Shown here in pieces: positions 1-6,551 of a stretch of 13,019 nt of DNA (the first letter of the stretch is position 1; each line of letters starts with the position of its first letter). The DNA is from Candidatus Pelethomonas intestinigallinarum (lineage in GTDB: Bacteria > Bacillota > Clostridia > Oscillospirales > Oscillospiraceae). Made by a program: the position numbers and the translations under genes. The DNA lies in NCBI GenBank assembly GCA_018712665.1, contig DVGP01000245.1:1-13019 (forward strand), read 5' to 3'. Under the pieces are notes generated by a model, which had not been told where the DNA came from, did no database searches, and was given only the letters and a program-made list of their open reading frames with translations.

Positions 1-1283
1 GGGGCTCCCGGGCCATGGAGACCTTCTTCTGCTGCGGCCGGATGATCCGCTCGCCCCTCCTCACCGCCGCCCTGGAGGAGGCCTACGCCAACCGCCAGCT
101 CAAGGGCAAGTTCCCCGGCTGCGTCCTCCACGTCGACCTGCCTCTCCACATGGTGGACGTGAACGTCCACCCCGCCAAGACGGTGGTGAAGTTCGTCCAC
201 GAGCGGGCGGTGTTCTCCGCAGTCCACCACGTGGTGAAGGATGCCCTGGACGCCGCCGTGTCCCCGACCCCCCAGGCCAAGCCCGCCTCAGTCGTGGTCA
301 ACCCCCGGGGGGATTTTTACCAGACTATGGACGCCAAGACCTTCCGGGAGCAGGGGGCCGGAGCGGCCAAGCCCGCCGCCCCGGCGGCCCCCGTCCAGCC
401 CTCCCGCCCCCGGTTCTTCGGCAGCGAGCTGGGGGGCCGGGTGGTGCTCCGGGACAGCGCCCGGCCCATCTGGCCGGCGGAGCCGGTCCCAGCGCCTCAG
501 CCGCCTGAAAAACCCAGCCGGCAGGTCCCCATCTCTCCCTCGCCCTTCCCCCTTCGGGAGGAGCCGGAGGAGCCTCCTGTTCCGGAAGCCCCTCCGGAAC
601 GGGTCCCGGAACTGACCCGGGAGCAGGAGCCCGCCGGAGAGGCGGCGCAGCCCCTGGACACGACCTTCCAGGCCGCTCCGGAGGAGCCGGAGCAGACCGC
701 CCTGGAGCCGGAAAAGCCCGCTCCCTGGCGGTTCGCCGGGGAGGTGCTGCGGACCTACATCATCGCCGAGGACGGGGAGGACGTGTACCTCATCGACAAG
801 CACGCCGCCCACGAGCGGATGAACTTCGACCGGATGAAGGCCAGCCAGGAGCCGGTGATGCGCCAGCAGCTCCTGGCCTCCGTGGCGGTGGACCTGGCTC
901 AGGAGCAGTACGCCGCACTGCTGGAGCACCTGCCGTTGCTGGAGGAGTTCGGCTTCGAGGCGGAGGACTTCGGCAGCGGGTGCCTCATGGTCCGGGCCAT
1001 CCCCTCGGACCTGGAGACCGGCCAGATCCGTGAGACCCTGGAGGAGCTGGCGGAAAAGCTCCTGACCTGCGGCCAGGCGGACCCCGCCGCCGCCCGGGAC
1101 GCCATGCTCCACACCATGGCCTGCAAGGCCTCCATCAAGGGCGGCTGGGAGACGGATCCCGCCGAGCTCCGGGTCCTCATGGACAAGGTCCAGTCGGGGG
1201 AGATCCAGTACTGTCCCCACGGCCGGCCGGTGAAGGTGAAGCTGACCCGGTACGAGATCGAGAAGATGTTGAAACGCGCGTAA
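1..1283 (+). CDS. mutL: DNA mismatch repair protein MutL, C-terminal part (5' end outside window)
   Basis: MutL links mismatch recognition by MutS to strand removal. The frame is open from the left edge (first full codon at base 3), so the gene starts upstream; the ATG at 15 is internal. Visible residues 1 to about 85 are the end of the transducer domain, with the MutL signature MVDVNVHPAKT at bases 150-182. Residues about 100-240 are a Pro/Glu/Ala-rich, probably disordered linker. The C-terminal dimerisation/endonuclease domain follows. It has the metal-site motif DKHAAHERMNFD (bases 795-830), an ACKASIKGG motif (about 1119-1145) and CPHGRP (1212-1229). These three motifs mark the nicking type of MutL found in bacteria lacking MutH, so nicking activity is inferred. 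The N-terminal GHKL ATPase domain is not in the window. The gene ends 55 bp before dnaE on the same strand, so co-transcription is plausible. The identification is secure. Confidence 0.97.
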   Translation, partial: GSRAMETFFCCGRMIRSPLLTAALEEAYANRQLKGKFPGCVLHVDLPLHMVDVNVHPAKTVVKFVHERAVFSAVHHVVKDALDAAVSPTPQAKPASVVVNPRGDFYQTMDAKTFREQGAGAAKPAAPAAPVQPSRPRFFGSELGGRVVLRDSARPIWPAEPVPAPQPPEKPSRQVPISPSPFPLREEPEEPPVPEAPPERVPELTREQEPAGEAAQPLDTTFQAAPEEPEQTALEPEKPAPWRFAGEVLRTYIIAEDGEDVYLIDKHAAHERMNFDRMKASQEPVMRQQLLASVAVDLAQEQYAALLEHLPLLEEFGFEAEDFGSGCLMVRAIPSDLETGQIRETLEELAEKLLTCGQADPAAARDAMLHTMACKASIKGGWETDPAELRVLMDKVQSGEIQYCPHGRPVKVKLTRYEIEKMLKRA

Positions 1284-1285
1284 CG

Positions 1286-1308
1286 CCCTGCCGCCGCAGG
1301 CGGCAGGG
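1286..1308 (+). other. Perfect 10-bp GC hairpin between mutL and dnaE
   Basis: CCCTGCCGCC (1286-1295) is followed by the loop GCA and then its exact reverse complement GGCGGCAGGG (1299-1308). It starts 2 bases after the mutL stop codon and ends 15 bases before the dnaE Shine-Dalgarno sequence. No run of T follows (the next bases are AGCATATGAAAG), so it does not look like a complete intrinsic terminator. It could be a 3'-end stabiliser for the mutL message, a processing site, or a weak attenuator setting the mutL:dnaE ratio. The structure is seen in the sequence; the role is inference. Confidence 0.7.
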
Positions 1309-1338
1309 AGCATATGAAAGGGAAGAGGAGGCCAGACC

Positions 1339-4300
1339 ATGTCCTTTGTCCATCTCCACGTCCACACGGAATACAGCCTTCTGGACGGCTTCTGCCGCAT
1401 CGACGGCCTGGCCAAGCGGGTGCGGGAGCTGGGGCAGACCGCCGTGGCCATCACGGACCACGGTGTCATGTACGGCGCGGTGGACTTCTACCGGGCCTGC
1501 AAGAAGGAGGGGGTCAAGCCCATCATCGGCTGCGAGGTCTACGTGGCTCCGGCGGGACGGACCAGGTTCCAGAAGGTCCACGAGTTCGACGCCGAGAGCC
1601 GCCACCTGGTGCTCCTGTGCAGGGACGAGGAGGGCTACCGCAACCTCAGCTACATGGTGAGCAAGGCCTTCGTGGAGGGCTTTTACATCAAGCCACGGGT
1701 GGACAGGGACCTGCTGGGATCCCACAGCCGGGGGCTCATCGCCCTGTCCGCCTGTCTGGCCGGGGAGATCCCCAAGCGGTTGGTCAACGGCAGCTACGAC
1801 GCCGCCCGGGACTATGCCCTGGAGATGCGGGACATCTTCGGGGAGGACGGGTTCTACCTGGAGCTCCAGGACCACGGCATCCGGGACCAGGCGGTGGTAA
1901 ACGCCGGGCTCCTCCGCATCCACGAGGAGACGGGGATCCCACTGGTGTGCACCAACGACTGCCACTACCTGGCTCCCGAGGACGCGGAGAGCCACGACGT
2001 GCTGCTGTGCATCCAGACGGGCAAGCTCCTGGAGGACGAGAACCGGATGCGCTACGAGCCCCGGCGCTTCTACCTCCGCTCCACGGAGGAGATGGAGCGG
2101 CTCTTCGCCCAGTACCCCGGGGCCCTGGAGAACACGGAGAAGATCGCCGCGGCCTGCAACTTGGAGTTTACCTTCGGCAAGTACCACCTGCCGGAGTTCG
2201 CCGTCCCGGAGGGGGAGACCGCCCAGACCTACATCCGCAGGCTCTGCGAGGCGGGGTTCCGGGAGCGGTACAAGGGGGAGAAGCCGGAGTACCGCCGGCA
2301 GCTGGACTACGAGCTGGACATGATCGAGAAGATGGGCTTCACCGACTACTTCCTCATCGTCTCCGATTTTGTCCGCTTCGCCCGGGAGCAGGGGATCCCC
2401 GTGGGCCCGGGCCGGGGCAGCGCCGCGGGCAGCATGGTCTCCTACTGTCTCCACATCACCGACATCGACCCCATGAAGTACAGCCTGTACTTCGAGCGGT
2501 TCTTGAACCCCGAGCGGGTGAGCATGCCGGATATTGACATGGACTTCGGCGACACCCGCCGGGACGAGGTCGTGGACTACGTCCGCCGGAAGTACGGCGA
2601 CGACCGGGTGGCCCAGATCGTCACCTTCGGCACCATGGCCGCCCGGGGGGCCATCCGGGACGTGGGCCGGGTGATGAACATGCCCTACGCCGAGGTGGAC
2701 GCGGTGGCCAAGCAGGTGCCCAGCGGCCCCCAGAACCTCCACATCACCCTGGACGAGGCTCTGCGGCTGAGCAAGCCCCTGAAGGAGCTCTACGACGGGG
2801 ACCCCCAGGTGAAGAAGCTCATCGACACCGCCAAGTCCCTGGAGGGAGTGCCTCGCCACGCCTCCACCCACGCCGCCGGCGTGGTCATCACCAAGAACCC
2901 GGTGGTGGACTACGTGCCCCTGGCCACCAACGACGACACGGTGGTCTGCCAGTACACCATGACCACCCTGGAGGAGCTGGGCCTGCTGAAGATGGACTTC
3001 CTGGGGCTGCGGAACCTGACGGTGCTGGCCGACGCGGTGGAGATGGTGAAGCGGCAGGAGCCGGACTTCTCCCTGGAGGACATCCCCGACGACGACCAGG
3101 GGGTCTTTGAGATGCTGACCCAGGGGAAGACCAGCGGGGTGTTCCAGATGGAGTCCGCCGGCATGACCGGCGTGTGCGTGGGGCTGAAGCCTCAGTCCGT
3201 GGAGGACCTGACGGCCATCGTGGCCCTCTACCGCCCGGGCCCCATGGAGTCCATCCCCCGGTTCATCGCCTGCAAGCACGACCCCAGCCTGATCTCCTAC
3301 AAGCACCCGGCCCTGGAGCCCATCCTCTCCATCACCTACGGGTGCATCGTCTACCAGGAGCAGGTCATCGAGATTTTCCGCCGCCTGGCCGGGTACTCCC
3401 TGGGTCAGGCAGACATGGTCCGCCGGGCCATGAGCAAGAAGAAGGTCAAGGACATCCAGCGGGAGCGGGGGGCCTTCCTCCACGGGGACCGGTCGCGGAA
3501 CATCGCCGGGTGCGAGGCCAACGGCATTCCCGCCGACGTGGCGGAGAGCATCTACGACGAGATCTACGACTTCGCCAACTACGCCTTCAACAAGGCCCAC
3601 GCGGTGTGCTACGCGGTGGTGGCCTACCAGACGGCGTGGTTCAAGCTCCACCACCCCCGGGAGTACATGTCGGCGCTGCTGACGTCGGTGCTGGACTCCG
3701 CCGAGAAGGTGTCGGAGTATATCAACGAATGCCGGGACATGGGCATCGCCCTGCTGCCCCCGGATGTGAACCGGTCCCGGGACAGCTTCACCGTGGAGCC
3801 GGAGGGCATCCGCTTCGGCCTGGTGGCCATCAAGAACATCGGCCGGGGCTTTATCCAGGCGGTGGTCCGGGAGCGGGAGCGGGGGGGAGACTTCACCGGC
3901 TTCCAGGACTTCTGCGAGCGGATGTACGACAGCGACATCAACAAGCGGGCGGTGGAGAACCTGATCCGGGCCGGGGCCTTCGACGGCTTCGGCGCCAGGC
4001 GCAGCCAGCTGATAGCGGTCCACGACAAGCTCCTGGACTCCATCGGCGCCAGCCGCCGGCAGAACGTGGAGGGGCAGCTGGACTTCTTCGGTATGTCCTC
4101 CGGCGCCACCCAGCGGCGGAGCGTGGAGATGATCCTGCCGGACATCCCGGAGTACGCTCCGGAGGAGCTCATGCGGCAGGAGAAGGAGGTCACCGGCCTC
4201 TACCTCTCCGGCCACCCCATGGCGGCCTACCGGGACGTGGCCCGGCGGGCCGGGGCGGTCCACATCGCAGCCATCAACGAGGACTTTGCCCAGGAGGGAG

Positions 4301-4857
4301 GGCCCACCTCCTTCCGGGACGAGCAGCGGATCACCGTGGCGGGGATCGTCACCGCCTACCGGACCAAGGCCACCCGCAGCGGCAGCCTGATGGCCTACGC
4401 CACGGTGGAGGACGACACCGCCTCCATCGAGCTGCTGTGCTTCTCCCGGACCCTGGAGAAGTACGGCCGGCTCCTGGGGGAGGGCAGCGCCGTGCTGATC
4501 CAGGGCAAGCTCTCCGTCCGGGATGAGAAGCCTCCCCAGATCCTCTGCGACGAGGTCCGCTCCCTCACCGGCCATCAGAGCGGCGGCCCCGTGCCGGAGC
4601 CGGCTGCACCGGAGCGGCAGGGCCGCCCCGGCGTCCAGGTCCTGGAGGGGAAGGTCCTGTGGCTGCGGGTCCCGTCGAAGAGCCACCCGGCCCTTGCCCA
4701 CATCAACCGGGTCATCAGCATGTTCCCCGGCCAGACCCCCGCCAGGCTGGTGTTCACCGACACCGGCAAGCGCATGGGGACCACCTGCCTGCTGGGCAAG
4801 TCCCTGGTGGAGGAGCTGGTGGAGGCCCTGGGCAAGGAGAACGTGGTGATCCAGTGA
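1339..4857 (+). CDS. dnaE: DNA polymerase III subunit alpha (DnaE)
   Basis: Replicative C-family DNA polymerase, 1172 residues, a usual length for the family. Domains in order: N-terminal PHP domain (residues 1 to about 280) with H7, H9, D16, H41, E66, H89, C139, D207 and H209, matching the nine metal ligands of intact PHP domains; then the polymerase core with the catalytic aspartates D400 and D402 (in PDIDMDF) and D553 (in KMDFLGL); the RPGPME and MSKKK motifs; a helix-hairpin-helix region near 875-890; an OB fold near 998-1070; and a C-terminal extension. The start is chosen from GAGGAG at 1325-1330, 8 bases before the ATG, and from the MSFVHLHVHTEYSLLDG opening. In Firmicutes DnaE usually works beside PolC; no polC is in the window. 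I cannot separate the DnaE1 and DnaE3 subtypes by eye. The intact PHP site suggests built-in 3'-5' exonuclease activity, as known for some bacterial DnaE proteins; that is inference here. Confidence 0.98.
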   Translation: MSFVHLHVHTEYSLLDGFCRIDGLAKRVRELGQTAVAITDHGVMYGAVDFYRACKKEGVKPIIGCEVYVAPAGRTRFQKVHEFDAESRHLVLLCRDEEGYRNLSYMVSKAFVEGFYIKPRVDRDLLGSHSRGLIALSACLAGEIPKRLVNGSYDAARDYALEMRDIFGEDGFYLELQDHGIRDQAVVNAGLLRIHEETGIPLVCTNDCHYLAPEDAESHDVLLCIQTGKLLEDENRMRYEPRRFYLRSTEEMERLFAQYPGALENTEKIAAACNLEFTFGKYHLPEFAVPEGETAQTYIRRLCEAGFRERYKGEKPEYRRQLDYELDMIEKMGFTDYFLIVSDFVRFAREQGIPVGPGRGSAAGSMVSYCLHITDIDPMKYSLYFERFLNPERVSMPDIDMDFGDTRRDEVVDYVRRKYGDDRVAQIVTFGTMAARGAIRDVGRVMNMPYAEVDAVAKQVPSGPQNLHITLDEALRLSKPLKELYDGDPQVKKLIDTAKSLEGVPRHASTHAAGVVITKNPVVDYVPLATNDDTVVCQYTMTTLEELGLLKMDFLGLRNLTVLADAVEMVKRQEPDFSLEDIPDDDQGVFEMLTQGKTSGVFQMESAGMTGVCVGLKPQSVEDLTAIVALYRPGPMESIPRFIACKHDPSLISYKHPALEPILSITYGCIVYQEQVIEIFRRLAGYSLGQADMVRRAMSKKKVKDIQRERGAFLHGDRSRNIAGCEANGIPADVAESIYDEIYDFANYAFNKAHAVCYAVVAYQTAWFKLHHPREYMSALLTSVLDSAEKVSEYINECRDMGIALLPPDVNRSRDSFTVEPEGIRFGLVAIKNIGRGFIQAVVRERERGGDFTGFQDFCERMYDSDINKRAVENLIRAGAFDGFGARRSQLIAVHDKLLDSIGASRRQNVEGQLDFFGMSSGATQRRSVEMILPDIPEYAPEELMRQEKEVTGLYLSGHPMAAYRDVARRAGAVHIAAINEDFAQEGGPTSFRDEQRITVAGIVTAYRTKATRSGSLMAYATVEDDTASIELLCFSRTLEKYGRLLGEGSAVLIQGKLSVRDEKPPQILCDEVRSLTGHQSGGPVPEPAAPERQGRPGVQVLEGKVLWLRVPSKSHPALAHINRVISMFPGQTPARLVFTDTGKRMGTTCLLGKSLVEELVEALGKENVVIQ

Positions 4858-4882
4858 GCCAAACGTGCGAAAAAGCAGAGAA

Positions 4883-4920
4883 CGCCGCCGCCCGAGGCCA
4901 TCGGACGGCGGCGCTTTCTT
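4883..4920. terminator. Intrinsic terminator after dnaE, probably bidirectional
   Basis: CGCCGCCG (4883-4890) pairs perfectly with CGGCGGCG (4906-4913). Inside, CCGA (4892-4895) pairs with TCGG (4901-4904) after one C/A mismatch, leaving the loop GGCCA. CTTTCTT follows on the plus strand, 56 bases after the dnaE stop. On the minus strand the same stem is followed by TTCTCTGCTTTTT (complement of 4870-4882), so it can also end the convergent lipoprotein transcript, whose stop codon is at 4937. The T tracts are interrupted, so efficiency cannot be judged by eye. Confidence 0.75.
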
Positions 4921-4936
4921 GTGAAGAGGATCGGCT

Positions 4937-5449
4937 TTACTCCTCAGATACAGCAGTGGTGAAGGGGTAGGACACGGTGCCGCCCACGTCCTCATAGCTG
5001 GTCCACTGGGCGGTGATCTGGAAGACCAGGTCAGTGGTCTCCTCCGGGGCGGTGAAGAGGAAGGAATCGTCCAGGAACGAGGTCTCCAGGGAGGTACCCT
5101 GGCTGCCCACCTCGTCGCCCACGCTCCAATAGGTCACCTCCACCGTGTCGGGGGTCCGGGAGAAGGTCAGCGTCACGGTTTCGCCGCCGGTGAGGGACAC
5201 GGTCATCAGGTCGTCCACGGCCTGGAGGGGGTGGGCGGTGTCGGTCGCCATATGGCTGCCGCCGCCGAAGCGGTTGTATACCGACCAGCTGTAGCCGCCG
5301 GTGGGAATTTGATACCGGTAGCGTCCTGCGGTGAGGGACAGGGTGGGGATGGAGTCCTGCAGCTCCTGCTCGGACGGGGTAAAAATACCGCAGCCGGTGA
5401 GGACCAGGGACAGGATCAGAAGCAGAATGGCATATTTGGTGCGTCTCAT
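4937..5449 (-). CDS. Small predicted lipoprotein of unknown function
   Basis: 170 residues; I do not recognise a family. The N-terminus is a lipoprotein signal peptide: MRRTK, then a hydrophobic stretch (residues 6-17), then the lipobox LTGC with the lipidated cysteine at position 20. It should be cleaved by signal peptidase II and anchored on the outer face of the membrane. The mature part (about 150 residues) is rich in Thr, Ser, Val and aromatics and looks beta-sandwich-like. It contains PTGGYSW (about 49-55) and DTAHPLQ (about 70-76), and ends in an acidic tail. There is a strong ribosome binding site, AAAGGAG, 8 bases before the ATG (minus strand, about 5458-5464). It lies downstream of the ferredoxin-nitroreductase with a 113-bp gap in which I find no convincing promoter, so read-through from that gene is possible. 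PTGGYSW faintly recalls the GYxW loop of chagasin-type inhibitors, but the rest does not support that call. Confidence 0.8.
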   Translation of the reverse strand: MRRTKYAILLLILSLVLTGCGIFTPSEQELQDSIPTLSLTAGRYRYQIPTGGYSWSVYNRFGGGSHMATDTAHPLQAVDDLMTVSLTGGETVTLTFSRTPDTVEVTYWSVGDEVGSQGTSLETSFLDDSFLFTAPEETTDLVFQITAQWTSYEDVGGTVSYPFTTAVSEE

Positions 5450-5493
5450 AAAAGGATCTCCTTTGTGTGTTGATGGGAGTTGTTTTTACGACT

Positions 5494-5508
5494 GCCCCCT
5501 TGCGGGGC
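5494..5508. other. Small GC hairpin upstream of the lipoprotein gene
   Basis: GCCCC (5494-5498) and GGGGC (5504-5508) form a 5-bp stem with a 5-base loop in the gap between the nitroreductase and the lipoprotein gene. No T tract follows on either strand, so it is a poor terminator. It may be a stability or processing element, or chance. Nothing else is evident in the 5450-5562 gap. Confidence 0.3.
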
Positions 5509-5562
5509 CTCTGTGAACAATAGACGAAAACGGGAATAAAATGTTCCGCTTTCGCGCAAGGC

Positions 5563-6342
5563 CTATTTCCACTGCACGTTGGCGGGATTCCTGGGGGCGG
5601 TGCGGTAGAATTTCAGGTCCGTGCGGCCCAGAAGCAGGCAGCCGATGAGCTGCTGGGTCTGGGTGACGCCGAAGGTCTCCCGCAGGGCCTCGTCCCGCTG
5701 GATGGCCCGGACGGCGAAGCCGCAGTACAGGGCCCCCAGGCCCATGGTGTGGGCCAGCAGCTCCATGTTGGCCAGGGCCAGAGCTCCGTCCACGGCGTGG
5801 GCGGAGGTGACGGTGACCATCTGGTTGGCGCCGTAGAAAAGGGCGTCCGGCTGGTCCGGATGGCGCAGGTAATTCTGGTACCGGCGCAGCAGCAGCTTCT
5901 GGCCCCGTTCCTCGCAAAGAGCGGCGAAGCTCTCCCAGATCCTGGGCCGCAGGGCCTCGAACTCCCGGTCCAAAACGGTGAACCGGACGGTCTGGCTGTT
6001 GGAGCTGGTGGGGGCGCAGCGGCCCGCCTCCAGCAGCTTCTCCAGTTCCTCCCGGCTGACCTTCGCCCCGGTGAACCGGCGGACGCTGCGGCGAAACCGC
6101 ATGGTATTCAAAAGGTTTTCCGGGGAAATATCGAAGCGGGCGCTGTCGTACTCCACCGGCGGGGGCAGGTCCGGCTCGCTGACGGCCCCCGTGGGGCAGA
6201 TGGCCACGCACTGGGCGCAGTGGAAGCACAGGCTGCTGCGGCAGGCGTAGCTGCCGTCCTCCCGCTGGTAGATGGCGTGGACGCAGCAGTTGGCGGCGCA
6301 CAGGCCGCAGCGGACGCAGGTCTCCCGATTGATCTGGATCAT
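5563..6342 (-). CDS. Ferredoxin-nitroreductase fusion (2[4Fe-4S] plus FMN nitroreductase domain)
   Basis: 259 residues from the chosen start. The N-terminus is a bacterial-type ferredoxin: CVRCGLCAANC (C9, C12, C15, C19) and CFHCAQCVAICP (C39, C42, C45, C49), two full CxxCxxCxxxC sets for two [4Fe-4S] clusters. From about residue 80 there is a nitroreductase-family FMN domain with RFRRSVRRF (82-90) and APTSSNSQ (110-117). Such proteins are cytoplasmic oxidoreductases in anaerobes; the clusters probably feed electrons to the flavin, but the substrate cannot be read from sequence. The frame is open up to 6447, but the ATG at 6342 is preferred: GAGGAG lies 5 bases upstream, the protein then opens directly into the ferredoxin fold, and the predicted transcript begins near 6369. 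It is divergent from pyrH and has the lipoprotein gene downstream. The family is secure; the physiological role is unknown. Confidence 0.93.
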   Translation of the reverse strand: MIQINRETCVRCGLCAANCCVHAIYQREDGSYACRSSLCFHCAQCVAICPTGAVSEPDLPPPVEYDSARFDISPENLLNTMRFRRSVRRFTGAKVSREELEKLLEAGRCAPTSSNSQTVRFTVLDREFEALRPRIWESFAALCEERGQKLLLRRYQNYLRHPDQPDALFYGANQMVTVTSAHAVDGALALANMELLAHTMGLGALYCGFAVRAIQRDEALRETFGVTQTQQLIGCLLLGRTDLKFYRTAPRNPANVQWK

Positions 6343-6375
6343 CGTGTCTCCTCGCTTTTTCATGTGTTTTCGGGC

Positions 6376-6404
6376 AGTATACCACAAATGCCGCCGCTTC
6401 GCAA
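6376..6404 (-). promoter_or_regulatory. Sigma-A-type promoter for the ferredoxin-nitroreductase gene
   Basis: On the minus strand, TTGCGA (-35, 6399-6404) is followed by a 17-base spacer and TATACT (-10, 6376-6381). TGG directly precedes the -10 box, which gives an extended -10 element. Expected transcription start is near 6369, about 27 bases before the ATG at 6342. A 5-bp inverted repeat (CCGCC/GGCGG on the plus strand, 6391-6409) spans the -35 box and could be an operator or chance. Confidence 0.62.
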
Positions 6405-6447
6405 GGCGGATCATGGGGCGTCCACCGCGTCCACAAAAAATTTGCAA

Positions 6448-6471
6448 TTACCTACTTTTCAAACAAGGTAA
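6448..6471. repeat. Inverted repeat TTACCT-N12-AGGTAA in the pyrH promoter region
   Basis: TTACCT (6448-6453) and its exact reverse complement AGGTAA (6466-6471) are separated by 12 bases, so half-site centres lie 18 bp apart. The element sits in an AT-rich island within GC-rich DNA and overlaps the likely -35 box of the pyrH promoter. The geometry suits a dimeric regulator, but I recognise no known operator consensus. Confidence 0.45.
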
Positions 6472-6484
6472 AATATATTAGAAT
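6456..6484 (+). promoter_or_regulatory. Probable promoter of the pyrH-ispG operon
   Basis: TTTTCA (-35, 6456-6461), a 17-base spacer and TAGAAT (-10, 6479-6484) sit in the only strongly AT-rich stretch of the window. TATATT (6474-6479) and TAAAAT (6469-6474) are alternative -10 boxes with poorer -35 partners. The transcription start would fall between about 6481 and 6491, giving a short pyrH leader of roughly 40-50 bases. No other promoter is evident before any later gene of the operon. Confidence 0.5.
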
Positions 6485-6494
6485 AAAGGACAGC

Positions 6495-6551
6495 ATGACA
6501 GCGTTATACCAGGGAATGGAGGAGACCTCCCATGGAGACACCAAAGTATAA
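6495..6551 (+). CDS. Possible 18-codon upstream ORF overlapping the pyrH start
   Basis: ATG at 6495 is preceded by AAAGGA (6485-6490) at 4-base spacing and opens an 18-codon frame, MTALYQGMEETSHGDTKV, ending in TAA at 6549-6551, just past the pyrH ATG (6532). The peptide resembles nothing I know. If translated, the ribosome would pass over and melt the hairpin that hides the pyrH ribosome binding site, then stop close enough to restart at pyrH. Depending on which -10 box is used, the transcript may begin too late to carry its ribosome binding site. Speculative. Confidence 0.22.
   Translation: MTALYQGMEETSHGDTKV
6518..6530 (+). promoter_or_regulatory. Hairpin occluding the pyrH ribosome binding site
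   Basis: GGAGG (6518-6522), loop AGA, CCTCC (6526-6530) form a perfect 5-bp stem ending 1 base before the pyrH ATG at 6532. The Shine-Dalgarno sequence itself is one arm. If it forms in the message, it would limit initiation on the first gene of the operon. The short loop makes stability uncertain. Confidence 0.4.

Noticed and set aside
380..720. Pro/Glu/Ala-rich repetitive stretch in mutL as a possible tandem repeat or misassembly
   Set aside because: The frame stays open and there is no regular repeat unit; MutL proteins normally have a variable disordered linker between their two domains.
1314..2537. A 407-codon plus-strand frame starting at an ATG just upstream of dnaE
   Set aside because: Out of frame with dnaE and rich in Gly, Arg and Pro; the dnaE frame from 1339 has all family motifs and a proper ribosome binding site.
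1177..4995. A 1272-codon open frame on the minus strand running across all of dnaE
   Set aside because: It is antisense to a gene with clear catalytic motifs. Strong G/C bias at third codon positions removes stop codons from the opposite frame, and the translation is low-complexity (Gly, His, Leu, Val rich) with no recognisable domain.
4937..5449. Chagasin-like (I42) protease inhibitor call for the lipoprotein, based on PTGGYSW
   Set aside because: Only one short loop is similar; the other inhibitor loops (GxxG and RPW) are not seen in the expected order.
5540..5562. Possible terminator just after the nitroreductase stop (CGC-GAAA-GCG on the minus strand, followed by a T-rich stretch)
   Set aside because: Only a 3-bp stem, and the T-rich stretch is interrupted; too weak to call.
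6343..6447. Longer N-terminus for the ferredoxin-nitroreductase, starting at 6447 or 6363
   Set aside because: The predicted promoter (-10 at 6376-6381) lies inside this extension, the extra residues are not ferredoxin-like, and the ATG at 6342 has a good ribosome binding site.
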